DNA of 64,000 nucleotides from Madurella fahalii (lineage: Eukaryota > Ascomycota > Sordariomycetes > Sordariales): the NCBI GenBank assembly GCA_029876055.1, contig CM056878.1, forward strand, positions 1,054,001-1,118,000, in the 5' to 3' direction. The notes below the pieces were generated by a model that was not told the origin of the DNA, did no database searches, and was given only the letters and a program-made list of their open reading frames with translations. Of this stretch, positions 44,331-55,394 are shown piece after piece. Position 1 is the stretch's first letter; the number at the start of each line of letters is the position of its first letter. The position numbers and the translations under genes are program-made.

Positions 44331-45938
44331 TTACCACGTTGCGTTCTCCCATATCATGATCCATCTACAGCAAATCTTCAGCCGTTCCCGCACGCTCGTC
44401 GTACCAAGCAACTTATACTTCTCGCCATCCTTAATGGGAAAGACGGCAGCAAACCACCATGAAAACAGGGCAGGGTCATCCGGACACGGCCCGTAGACGG
44501 CCCGGTCTCGTATAGAGAGCCATGTCGCTCCCTGGTTTTGCATGCGCTGGACAAAGTCGATGGCGAACCCCAGGAGATCTCGTGTTGGGGTTTGCTCGAT
44601 CTCCTCAATCGATGTTGGGAACCTAACACGCAACCCGTCAACGTTGTCCAAAAGCTCGGCCGCCTCCTGCTCTTCCTCGTCGGCCACGCTGATGTCGTTG
44701 ATTATCTGGATCCTCGCCACCATATACCCGTCTAGCGTATCGTGCTCGAGTATCCGGAACCTGGAGGTTCCGACCGTCTGGATAAAACTCCGTCCGTCAG
44801 GCAGGAACTCGTGCTTGACGATGCGAAGAAGAGTGCCAAGCTCCATGAAGCCGGCGGGATGATGCATGACCATACCGAAGGTTCGGTCTCCCTCAAGCGC
44901 GCGGCGAATCATCAGACGGTACCTTGATTCAAAAATATGCAGGAATGTCGGCATGGCCGGCAGTGATAGCGTGCACACGAATATGGCCCTGTCGCACCTC
45001 TGGCTTCCGTCATTCAGAGCCCCTTCAGCAGCCGCCCGTTTCCGCAACCTGACGACGTCCGGCCAGAAGGCGCTGATCATCTTGGACAGCAACTGGTTCG
45101 ATGGGCACGATTCGGAATATATGCCAGGATGTATGGTCAAGGCGCGGCGGCAAAAGGGGCATTCCTTCGCATAGTCAAGCACCCGCTGTATGCAGGACCG
45201 GCAGAGTGTGTGGCCGCAGGTGGTCGTGACCGGGTTGTCGAAGAGTGTGTAGCAGAGTGAGCAGTCGACATTTGCTCTTGCCGCGCCTTTCACCCGAGCA
45301 AGGAGCTCCGCGTCAAAAGCCGCATGCTTCTCGGTCAGTGGACTCGCAAACGAGACCTCTGCGTCGTGCTTGAGATGCCCTTGCTGAGCCAGCGTGTACG
45401 TTGCGAGAAACGCTCCGCCCTGCAGAAGTCGGGATGTCGTCTCAGAATCCTTCAATGATGGGATGCCGGCCGCGGCCCACTGGTCCTTGACGATGGCGTG
45501 TGTCGTCAGATCCGAGGCCAACGGAGAGTTGCGTGCCTTTTCGAGTTCCTTTCCGATAGCGTCAAGGACGTCACCAAGGGCAACATCGACACCGCAGTCG
45601 GCGACAGCGTGGTCCTTTCCGCACTCGGGAAAAGGACACGGGAACGCATGTAGTCTGTCCGCGATGGCAGGATACGATATGTTCAATCGCGCATGACTTT
45701 CCGGCAAACAAGCGCGGCAGAGGGAGTTGCCGCAAGGCAGCGTCATGGGCTCACGCAACGGCAAAGAGCACGTGCGGCATTGTGTCAGACGGACAATCTG
45801 GCGCAAATGCTCTGGCAAGTGCCTGGCCTCTTCGGTAGAAGCCGAGGCATCGTCGTTCCCAGCGTCCAGGTCAGCCCCTGTGATATTAGGGGAAGACGAT
45901 GGCCCCGCCGGAGCCTCGTCGTCTTGAGTCGAAGACAT
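44331..45938 (-). CDS. LON-domain RING finger protein (LONRF-like, probable E3 ligase)
   Basis: Probable ubiquitin ligase of the LONRF/CrgA type, with a Lon substrate-recognition domain but no protease. Single exon, 535 aa, ATG at 45938. A first RING-like module spans about 54-108 (CRTCSLPLREPMTLPCGNSL then CRACL and CPFPECG). A canonical C3HC4 RING lies in the middle (CSLCYTLFDNPVTTTCGHTL, CRSCIQRVL, CPFCRR). The C-terminal half is the LON N-terminal domain (FVCTLSLPAMPTFLHIFESR, RYRLMIRRAL, GDRTFGMVMHH, ELGTLLRIVKHEFLPDGRSF, VGTSRFRILEH). The stop overlaps a perfect splice donor (TG|GTAAGT read as TGG TAA), so a short further exon may replace the end. Family call is firm; the extreme C-terminus is not. 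Confidence 0.9.
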   Translation of the reverse strand: MSSTQDDEAPAGPSSSPNITGADLDAGNDDASASTEEARHLPEHLRQIVRLTQCRTCSLPLREPMTLPCGNSLCRACLPESHARLNISYPAIADRLHAFPCPFPECGKDHAVADCGVDVALGDVLDAIGKELEKARNSPLASDLTTHAIVKDQWAAAGIPSLKDSETTSRLLQGGAFLATYTLAQQGHLKHDAEVSFASPLTEKHAAFDAELLARVKGAARANVDCSLCYTLFDNPVTTTCGHTLCRSCIQRVLDYAKECPFCRRALTIHPGIYSESCPSNQLLSKMISAFWPDVVRLRKRAAAEGALNDGSQRCDRAIFVCTLSLPAMPTFLHIFESRYRLMIRRALEGDRTFGMVMHHPAGFMELGTLLRIVKHEFLPDGRSFIQTVGTSRFRILEHDTLDGYMVARIQIINDISVADEEEQEAAELLDNVDGLRVRFPTSIEEIEQTPTRDLLGFAIDFVQRMQNQGATWLSIRDRAVYGPCPDDPALFSWWFAAVFPIKDGEKYKLLGTTSVRERLKICCRWIMIWENATW

Positions 45939-47136
45939 TCACACCAGCCGGATGGGTGGTGTATCGGAGTCGCACTGAGGGGTCTAAGTGGCCTCCCGCG
46001 TAGCCGGAGGCGATAGCAATGCGTCTAGGGATTGTTTGGACCAAGACCCGATGATTGGTGCGTGAGGGATGAAGGATGGCGAGACAGTGATGATGCTCGA
46101 CCAACGGCGTAGCTCAAATTCACCCAGATATTCTACGCCAGGAAGGTGCACTCTCGGCGAAGGTTAACGACAAAGTTTGGGCAACTGGTAAAGCGGAAAG
46201 ACATACTCACAACAGATGTTCGGTAAATCGTGACCTGAGACAGCTGAGAGGGTTGGCAGGAGTTGTCGGGGGGTGCCGGCTGGCGATCAGTGGAAAAGAG
46301 TTATGCTACTTGACACAGCGTGCAAGAGGCCTGCAGATGGCCAGACTCAACTGGCAACCGGAGGAAAATCAAGCGATGCAAAGTGCCGGACAGCGGCTGA
46401 CCTGCAGAACATGATGTCGTTTGAGGTTGCAGGTGGGAGAAAAAGGTAAAACGGAGAGTTTGTCGAGAGACCGGCCGGGGTCCTCGCCCCCACTGCCCCG
46501 CGGTGATGCTGTGGGAGAAGCCAACCGGCCCGTTCTCACATATATCGGTGGGTTGCTTGTTGACGACGCTGGCTATTGTTTGGCTGCTGCTTACATGGCC
46601 TCCCACGCATGATGCTCAATCTTCCGAGACTGCCAGGCATGACTGGATGTCGGGCAGACGTCAGAGGCATCATGGCAGAACTTGGTCGGGAAGAATGCAG
46701 TGCAGTACACGATGGTCAGCCCTGGCCTAGACCAAGGACGGTTTAGTGCCATATCACTGTATGAGCTGCATTGCTTCTCTTTACTGCTACCATGCAGTCT
46801 GCGACAGAACGTCGTTTACCCTGCTGCCAGATTTGTTGTACAGCCTTTTACACTGAGCTTACGCACTAACGTACCCAATCTTGCCCTCGATCTGCCGCAC
46901 ATGAATATGCACATTGGGGGCCCGGTCACCCAACAGATCCCCAACCCAACCATGTATCCAGCTAATCTGAAGCCGACAGAAGCGGTCTTTAACAGAACTG
47001 CGGGGAAACACGCCCTAATCGACGCGCCTAGCGCAGATCGGCGTTGAGCAGACCGCTTTTTCTCTTCTCTGTCAGAGTCATCTGGAATTCAGCAAACTTT
47101 AACTTCCCAAAGAACCCAACCGTAACCAGTACCAAC
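45939..47136. other. Divergent intergenic region
   Basis: 1.2 kb between two head-to-head starts. No gene was recognised. Confidence 0.5.
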
Positions 47137-47653
47137 ATGCCTTCAGCCACAACCGGCAGCGTCCTCCCGGACCCCGCCGTTCGCGAGAACATCACGACCC
47201 GTCTCGCCGAGCTCGTTGACGCCGTCCTAGCCCATCCCCAGATGCAGGCCCCGAACCGGAACCCCACGCTCTACCATGTGTGGGATTTCGCCATGCGCAC
47301 AAAGTACATCGTCTCCGAGCTGGAGAATGTCGAGGCCGGCCGGCCGGTGCAGTATCCCGAGCAGCTACCCAACTACAAAAAACCCGATGTCGAGGGTAAG
47401 TCGAAACAGATAGTACGTTTATTTTCTACGAGTTATAATGAAGCGAAACACCCAGCAAGGCACTCCCAACCCAAGCAAAGCCAAGGAGCTGTGGACAGAC
47501 GTCATGACCCGGTCCATGACCATCGACATGATGATGGCCAACCGGGCCATGCTAGCGCTCATGGGCCTACCGGACGTGGACTTTGGTGAGGAGGTCAAGG
47601 GGAAGGCCAACGCCGTGGTTGAGGCGCTCAAGGCTAGCAGCGACCGCTCTTAG
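47137..47653 (+). CDS. Small protein of unrecognised family
   Basis: Exons 47137-47395 and 47460-47653 give 150 aa (start MPSATTGSVLPDPAVRENIT). The 64-nt intron has a GTAAGT donor, and the junction gives DVEG-TPNPSKAKELW in phase. Secondary structure looks helical throughout: TRLAELVDAVLAHPQMQAPN, YHVWDFAMRTKYIVSELENV, then a methionine-rich helix TRSMTIDMMMANRAMLALMG and PDVDFGEEVKGKANAVVEAL. No signal peptide, membrane segment or cysteine motif is seen. Coding-like composition on both sides of a good intron supports a real gene; I do not recognise the family and give no function. Confidence 0.72.
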
Positions 47654-47852
47654 GGCCATTAGGTAGTATCAAAGATCACCACCGCGCAACGTCGACAAGT
47701 TACTTCATGTCTATGTTTATGGGGTATCATGATACTCAGGGCCCGCCTCTTTAAAATAATCTCCATACAACCTTTACCATCCCCATCTCTATCTCTATTA
47801 GTCGGCCCACCAAGTCGGATCCAAACTCGATTCAATCCCTGGCAAATTCTCC

Positions 47853-50459
47853 TCATGAAGGAGCACCATCCCCCATCGCCACGTCCCCGCCCGCTGACGC
47901 CGCATCAGCACCCCCGCCTTCGGGCGCAAATATCACCGACTCCAGCACCTTCAACTCAGCCTCAACAACCGAACCATATAATGTCCCAGATTTAGCCTCG
48001 TCAGCCGCTTCCGTCGCCAACTTGACCGTCTTCTGGATCTCTTCCTCCCCCATGCCGGCCTCCTTCAGCCGCGCCTCCATAACTTCCGCAGCGGGCGGCC
48101 GTACAAAGATGAATCTTGCATCAAAGCCATTATCCTTGACCTGTTGCGCCCCCTGTTTCCCCGTCACCGTTAGCTCCTATACCCACGGGAAGCAAACAAA
48201 CAAACGACAGAGAGCATCTAGATACTCACCTCATGGCTCAACTCCATCACCGGCACCCGGTCATTATCCATGATCCCCTCCACCACCCTCCTGCTCGTGC
48301 CATGGACATCGTCCCCTTCCTCGCTAAACTCCAAAAACTGGTCCCCGTCGCGCATGACGTTAAAGGTCTGGGCGTCCACGAAATGGTAGTCCTGCCCGTT
48401 GACCTCCCCTTCCCGCGGCTGCCGCGTGACGTGGGCGGGTACTCTGGTAAACGTCCTGGGGTACTGGGCAACCAGCTTCTTGACGAGCTCCGACCTGGAA
48501 CCGGAACCAGGACCGCGGGCGAGGGCGGCGGCATCCACAACGACAATCGGCCTGCGGTCGTCGGGGAAGACGGCCTCGCCGTTTGCAGCAGCCTCTTCTG
48601 CCGTGTCCCGATCACCCTCGGGTTCCTGGGCGGGCTTCTCCTCAAAAATGACATCAATCTTGTCGTCGTCATCGATCTTATCAAAGACGGCGAGCTTGGA
48701 CTTGCTGGCGATGCGCAAGGCCCGCCACGTCTTGCTCGCCTTCCCCTCTATCGCTTGCGCCTTCGTCTCGTCGTTGGTGGGCATCTCAATCTCAAAGTCG
48801 TCATCCGCGATGCCCCGCCTGAGGCTGCTGAGCTCGGGAGGGCGGTATCGCTCCGGGTCCTTGAGCTTCTCCATGGCCGTCTCCTCGTCTTCGTCGCCCA
48901 GAAAGTCGAGCGGTAGAGACCCCAGCGGCGTCGCCCGCAGCCGTTTTGTCGTGGCCAGTTTGGTCGCCTGGCTCCTGGCCTCGACGAACATTTCCGGGGA
49001 TAGGAGTGGCAGCTCGATGGAGGGGCAGTTTTCGATCTTCCATCGCACCCAGTTCTTGTCCCTTGAGAGAACCGTCTCGACCATCCGGTTGAAGTAGGGT
49101 CCTTCTGGCCCTTGTTTCAGGTACTCCACGATGGCCTCCTTCATGTCCGTCACCCACTTTGTGTCGTCTTCGCTTAATTGTTGGTCCGAGTAGGTTACCG
49201 ACTTATTAGGCGCCTTGACGCCGGCGAGCTTCTCCTTTGCTTTGGGGGAAAGCGCGAGGAGGAACTCCATGATTATGAGCGCCTGGACGAGAATGTTCCG
49301 GCGGAAGGCCAGATCGCTGATCTGCGGGTCGTGAGTAAGAATGCTGTCGCCGTTGACACTCTGGGACGTACCTCGAGCTTGAACAGGTCTCGGCTCGTAA
49401 GATATTTTGGGTTGAAGCCGCTTGAGAGCTCGTCGTCGATGTCGTCTCGCTTCCGTTTGAGGGCTGGCTTGACCTCGTCGGCATGCCTGTCCTGCTTCTC
49501 TTTGGTGCGTGATTGCTGCTCGGGCTTGATGCTGCGAAAGGTAGCCATCGTCGCCTCGAGTCCGGCCTTGAACGAAGCAAAGTGACTGGGCTCAAACAGC
49601 TTCTTGGGCTGGTTGAAGCTCTCCTGTAAAGACCAAAAAATGGGATATAGGGCATCCGGATCTAGTGGTCTATCCCTCTGTTGCCTTCCGTCCGTGTCCA
49701 CGTCCATCTTGTCGGCCTCGCTGTCCGCAGAAGGGCCCTGATCAAAAGTTGTGACATTCTCGACGTGGTACTCGCCCCTCAAGTTGACCGAACTCTTGTC
49801 TCCCAGGGGGAAGCTCTGGAACATGAAGATGAAGACCCTCCCGCAAAAGGCCGGGTCGAGAGCTCTTGACAAGCGCCGGAGGAGTTCGTTGCAGGTGCGC
49901 AGAATGACCAACTGCTTCTGCTTAAAATGCTTGGCCGTAATGCGCTCCCGCCGCGACTCGAGAAAGTCAAAGACTTTGCGGCAGCCGGCGATCGTCTGGC
50001 TGTCGAGCAGCTCCTCGACCAGCCAGAACAAGAGGGCGGGGTCGCATAATTCGCTGTCGGAGAGGATCGACAGGATGTCGAAGAGGTTCCAGACCCGGAC
50101 AAACGCTGGTGACTCGATTGATGTCGTCGCCTTGGGGGGGTAATTGGTGAGCCTCCGGGCGGACTGGCCAGCAACGGGGGTCAACTCACGATCATTGACT
50201 TGAATGTGTCGCGTACGGCAGTCTCGATGATGGCAAAGCGCTGAGTTCTTTTCGCATCGGCTGAGTCGTCAGCCATCAATTCGGGTCCAAGCGCATCGCT
50301 GAGTTGGCGCCGCAGATCTTCAAAGTTGGACTTGTCGAGGGGCGGCTCAACCGACGCTGTTCGCTTGACGGCTTCGGCGCGCTCGAGCAGGTTGTCCAGG
50401 AACGTGCCGGCCGCTGCGACGGCCTCGATGCCGTGGCTTCCTATGATTGCGGACGGCAT
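47853..50459 (-). CDS. tho1: THO complex subunit 1 (Hpr1/THOC1) with C-terminal guanylate-kinase-like domain
   Basis: THO couples transcription to mRNP packaging and export. Exons 50190-50459, 49372-50130, 48230-49321 and 47853-48140 give 802 aa; all introns are in phase. The THOC1 part covers about residues 1-590: FKSMIATTSIESPAFVRVWN, LFDILSILSDSELCDPALLF, SGFNPKYLTSRDLFKLE, ISDLAFRRNILVQALIIMEF, NWVRWKIENCPSIELP and TWRALRIASKSKLAVFDKID. From about 596 the same exon continues into a guanylate-kinase-like region: RRPIVVVD, GPGSGSRSELVKKLVAQYP, HVTRQPREGEVNGQDYHFVD, DQFLEF, VHGTSRRVVEGIM, then the last exon VVKDNGFDARFIFVRPPAAE. The P-loop Gly-Lys is replaced by Ser-Arg, so ATP-dependent catalysis is unlikely. 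A short Ala/Gly tail ends the protein. Confidence 0.9.
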
Positions 50460-50865
50460 CTTGTCGCCCTGGGAATCGCCGTGTAGAATAGTGCCGTCCC
50501 CAGTCGTTTCTCGCAAGTGGTGGGCCTTTCCTCGCCCTTTGAGCAAGACGGCAAACAGAAAAGCAGTGAGAGAAAGGACAAGGGTCAGCGATGTTTCGCG
50601 GCAACAAGCGACAAGGCTGGGGCTGCCCGCTGGGAGAATCAACCAAACAGTCTGTGGGTCAGCGGATCATTAGCCAGTAAGGTCACTGATGTGGGGTTAC
50701 AGCGTGGCTTCCGCTGCAAGGCTGACCTGACGACCGGGAAGCTTGGAGCTCGTCCCAGGCGCCCGCATCAGTAATTCACGTCTTGATTTCGGAAATTTAT
50801 GCGGGAGCGCGACACCTCGACCAACATCGGTTCCCGCACGCTGCACGCGACAGAAGAAATTCGAG
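50460..50865. promoter_or_regulatory. Bidirectional promoter region of tho1 and the aquarius gene
   Basis: 406 bp separate the two start codons, which point away from each other. No gene lies between them, so both promoters must lie in or overlap this stretch. Confidence 0.55.
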
Positions 50866-53800
50866 ATGCCTCCCGCCAAGCGAGTCAAGAGCAGCGCGAA
50901 TGCCCGGCCGAATGCCGGGGTCTCAGGGCGACCGACCGTCGACGATTTGGAGGGCCAGAGCGAGTTTGCGACGCTTGCGCGGCAGCATTGGCTGAAGACG
51001 CCCCGACGGACCGCCAAGGTCAAGGTCAAGAACGACGTGCTCAAGCGGGAGATATGGGACGCGCTGGAGAGGGAGAACTTTCCGCTCAAGTCGCTCCTGG
51101 TCCTCGAGGGGCTGCAGATACTGGAAAGGTACCGATGTTGGCGCCGACGGGGTCCGATCTGTTACTGACTGATCGCAGCTACTTGTGGCCGGGCTACGGG
51201 GAGGATTCGTCCAACTATCATGTCCTTTTAATTGTTTTGATAGTCAACGCTAAGCGGAGGGAACGGCTGGACACATGGGGTGCGTCTCTCTGGAGTTGCT
51301 CTTCCTACGGTCGCTGACACTCGCAGACATCTTCGCCGACCGTCCCGCCGAATTCTCGGACCTCTTCCGCCGAGCCCTGTCCATGACACTCGACAGCTCA
51401 CTGTCTTGGACCATCAGGACACATGTCCTGCTCTTCATCACCCATGCCTTCCAGAGTCTGGACTGCACCATCGTCCGCAAGGAGTGCGCGCCCCTCGTTT
51501 CCATTTCCATCTGGCACAACCTGTCGACCGAGGAGAAGAGGGATGCGATACTCGATTCGAACGGGCATCTGAGGAAGGCTTGGCGGGCATCCGCGAAGCG
51601 GTACGATGCGGCTGACGATGCCACGAAAGCGCGGCTGCGCTTCGAGAGGTCTTGGCTGTACACCTCAGTCATGGATTTTATGGCCCTGCTCTACTCTGGC
51701 AATGCTAAGCAAGGTTTGTCGGCCCTGGGGGATTGTGTTCGTCACGCGGCTAACATACGCCAGGGCACGTCCTGTACTGCGAGCGCTTCGTAGAGTTCCT
51801 GACCGATTTGCAGAGCCAACTCCCGACCAGACGATACGTCAACACGCTGCTCCAAGACTTGCACATCCTCCCAGTTCTGACTTTGTCGCCTATCTTTAAC
51901 GACGAGTCAAACGGCCTCTTACGGGATTTGTCCGATCTACTCTCCCACTACACACATTTTACCGTCGACGACCAGACAGGGGCGCAGCTCAGCCGGACAG
52001 AGGCGTACGATCGGCATTGCGCTGCTCTGGCCAAGCTCCAACGGACTGCCTTGAAACACTTCAAGGACAAGTTGACAGTCCTAGCACTGTCAAACTACGG
52101 TTCGATCGACAAGAGGACTGAGCTTGAGGGCCTCCTTCAAGCGCTCAGCGACGAGGAGCTCACGCAACTCTCGGCACTACTCGGCCTCCGGACAACCTAC
52201 CCGGAGTCCGCCAAGGTGCCAACTGATCGTAGGTTTTTTATGGAGGTTCTCCTATCGACCTTTGAGCGGCGAAAGACGTTTCAGGAGGCTGCCCGTGACT
52301 TGAGTGTTCTCCCGACCGAGGAGACGCTCTTTGAGGTCGGCCTCAGGAGGACCGACCACTACGACGGATCTCGCCCCCTGGCTCTTCCGAAACTCAATCT
52401 ACAGTACCTGTCTGTCGGAGACTTCCTCTGGCGCGCCATGGTGCTGTACCGCTGCGAGTCTTTTTACGCTATTCGTCAGGATATCGAAGACGCGTTGGCA
52501 AGGCTAAAACCCGAGAGCAGGCGTGCGGGCCAGACAACCTTTTCCGGTTTCTCGAGGATGGCGCTGCCCATCGCCAAACCAACCGTTCTTGAGGTCGTCC
52601 CGCCCCTCGTAGGTGACGACAAGCCCTCCACGGTGCGAGCCGAAGTGACGATCGATCTGCGGAGGCTATCACCGCACATCCGCCGAGACTGGGAGTCTCT
52701 GCGTCCAGATGACGTGCTCTTCCTCCTCGCCGTGGATGCATCCAAGTCAAAACAGGCTATTAACGGCAGCGGTCCCCCGTCCGAGGCCGAGAAACTAGGC
52801 TTAGTTTCGGTCCGTGCTGCCGAGGTCATCCAGGTGCTCGACGACAAGGGGCGGGCGATCCGGGACGCCCAGGCTTACTTTGAGGGGCACAGCCGCAGCG
52901 ACTCGAGGAAGATCCAGCTCCGCCTGGACGCAGAAGCCTACAACGAGGACACCCAAGGTCGGCGGGACGTCTACGAGGGCATCAACCTCCTGCTCCGGAG
53001 AAGCGGGCGTGAAAACAACTTCAAGCCCGTGCTCGAGTCGATCCGGGATCTTACTCTGTCCGACGTCCCGCTCGCCTCGTGGCTGCACGAGGTATTCTTG
53101 GGTTACGGCGACCCTGCTGGCGCCACCTACAAGCAGCTGCCCAACCGCCTTAAAAAGGTCGACTTCCGCGATACCTTCCTGGACTGGCAGCATCTTATCG
53201 AGAGCCTGCCCGGCAAGATCATCGAGCCCAGCGACGACGCATCTGGGAGTTTCGGTCCACCCTACGTGCTCGAGACGGCCGAGAAGGCAGCAGAGGAGGC
53301 CGTCTCCAAGCCCTCTAAGAAGAGAAGGCGAGACGCCGAGCCGGCTCTTATCGCCGAGATCGAGACGATCAAGGTTTCCACGTACAAGCCGCCGAACAAC
53401 GGGCCTTACCCGGTCGACGCGCCAAAACTCAACACCGTCCGCTTCACACCGACGCAGATTGAAGCCGTCATGTCAGGCACGCAGCCAGGCCTGACGGTTA
53501 TTGTCGGCCCACCGGGGACAGGCAAGACGGATGTGGCCACCCAGATCATCAACAACATATACCACAACTTCCCGGAGCAGAAGACGTTGCTCATTGCGCA
53601 CAGCAACCAAGCCCTGAACCAGCTGTTTGCGAAGATTGTAGCGCTCGATATCGACGAGCGCCACCTTCTCCGTCTCGGCCATGGCGAGGAGGAGTTGGAG
53701 ACCGAGGGGAACTTTAGCAAGCACGGCAGGGTCGAGTCGTTTCTCGAGAACCGACAGCGATTTCTCTACGAGGTGAACCGCCTCGCCGCCAGCATGGGCG

Positions 53801-55394
53801 CGCCGGGCGCTCACGGCAACTCGGCCGAGACGGCTGGTTATTTCAATGCGGTCTACGTGGAGCCGGCGTGGGCCAAATTCAACGATTCCGTCAAGGGTGA
53901 CGTGAGCGTCGAAGACATCGTCGGGGCATTCCCTTTCCACACCTACTTTGCCGACGCTCCCCAACCCCTCTTCCCTCCGGACGCGGACCGTGAGGCGGTA
54001 TTGGAAATCGCCAACGGGTGCTACCGGCACATATCCAAGATATTCTCCGAACTAGCAGATGTTTTGCCCTTTGAGATCTTGCGACGTGACAAGGACAAGG
54101 CCAACTACCTACTCACCAACGAAGCCCGCATTATCGCCATGACGTCGACTCACGCCGCGATGAAGCGGGGCGAGATCGCCTCGCTGGGCTTCCAATATGA
54201 CAACGTCATCATGGAGGAGGCCGCGCAGATCACCGAAATTGAAAACTTCATCCCACTGGCCATGCAGAAGCCCAAGGACGGCCAGGCAGCGCTGCAGCGA
54301 GTCGTTCTGTGCGGCGACCACTACCAGAACTCGCCCGTCATCCAGGGCCTTGCCTTCCGGCACTACGCAAACCTGGAGCAGTCACTCTTCTCACGGCTCG
54401 TCCGTCTCGGCGTCCCCACCATCAACCTCGACCAGCAGGGCCGCGCCCGCCCGTCCATATCGAACCTCTACAGGTGGCGGTACCCTCAGCTCGGAGACCT
54501 GCCTCACACGCAGACACACAAGGAGTTCCTGACCGCCAACGCCGGTTTCCGGTTCGACTACCAGTTCATCAACGTTCCGAACTACAAGGGCAAGGGCGAG
54601 ACGGAACCGACGCCGCACTTTATCCAGAACCTGGGCGAGGCCGAGTACGCCGTCGCCATCTACCAGTATATGCGCCTGCTGGGCTACCCAGCGGCCAAGA
54701 TCAGCATCCTGGCCACCTACGCCGGCCAAAAAGCCCTCATCAAGGATGTGCTGGCCCATCGGTGCGCCAAGAACCCCGTCTTCGGGCTGCCCCGGGTCGT
54801 GACCACCGTCGACAAGTATCAGGGCGAGCAAAACGATTGTCAGTCGCTCCCCCTCCCCCCACCCTTCAATCTGCTAACGGCGTACTGACCCGTGTGCTAG
54901 ACATCATCCTCTCCCTCACCCGTACCTCCCGCGTCGGTTACCTCCGCGACATCCGCCGCCTCACCGTCGCCCTGTCGCGCGCGCGCCTGGGGCTCTACAT
55001 CCTCGGCCGGCGCGACGTGTTTGAGGCGTGCTACGAGCTGCGCGACGCCTTCGAGCTGCTGCTCCAGCGGCCGGACAAGCTGACCCTGGTGACGGGCGAG
55101 CTGTGGCCATCGGAGCGGGTGCTCGCCGACGAGGCGGACAAGGAGAGCATCCCCGGGGAGGTGGTCATGGAAGGCGTTGAGCATCTCGGGCAGTATGTCT
55201 TTGAGATGACGAATACGAGGATCAAGCAGCTGCGAGCAGAGCGGGGTCTGCCAGAGGAGGCGCCGGTTGTGGAGGTCTTGGCGCTGCCGGAGGGAGAGGG
55301 AGAGGAAGGTTATCAAGGGGTGGATGGGGGAGAAGGGGAGCAAGGGGATGCCGAGGTGGTAAGGGCTGAGGGGTTCGAGGTAGAGGAGGAATGA
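50866..55394 (+). CDS. Intron-binding RNA helicase Aquarius (AQR/Cwf11)
   Basis: Spliceosome-associated SF1 helicase that binds intron sequence upstream of the branch site. Exons 50866-51128, 51179-51279, 51327-51713, 51764-54838 and 54901-55394 give 1439 aa; introns are very short (47-62 nt). The N-terminal half is the armadillo-like Aquarius domain (ENFPLKSLLVLEGLQILESY, LWPGYGEDSSNYHVLLIVLI). The helicase core has Walker A GPPGTGKTDVATQI at about 831, motif II VIMEEAAQITEIENF at about 1067, LCGDHYQNSPVIQ, LDQQGRARPSISNLYRWRYP, VTTVDKYQGEQNDYIILSLT and RLTVALSRARLGLYILGRRD. The last intron splits motif V (QGEQND-YIILS). The C-terminus is glutamate-rich. It shares a divergent promoter with tho1. 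Confidence 0.95.
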
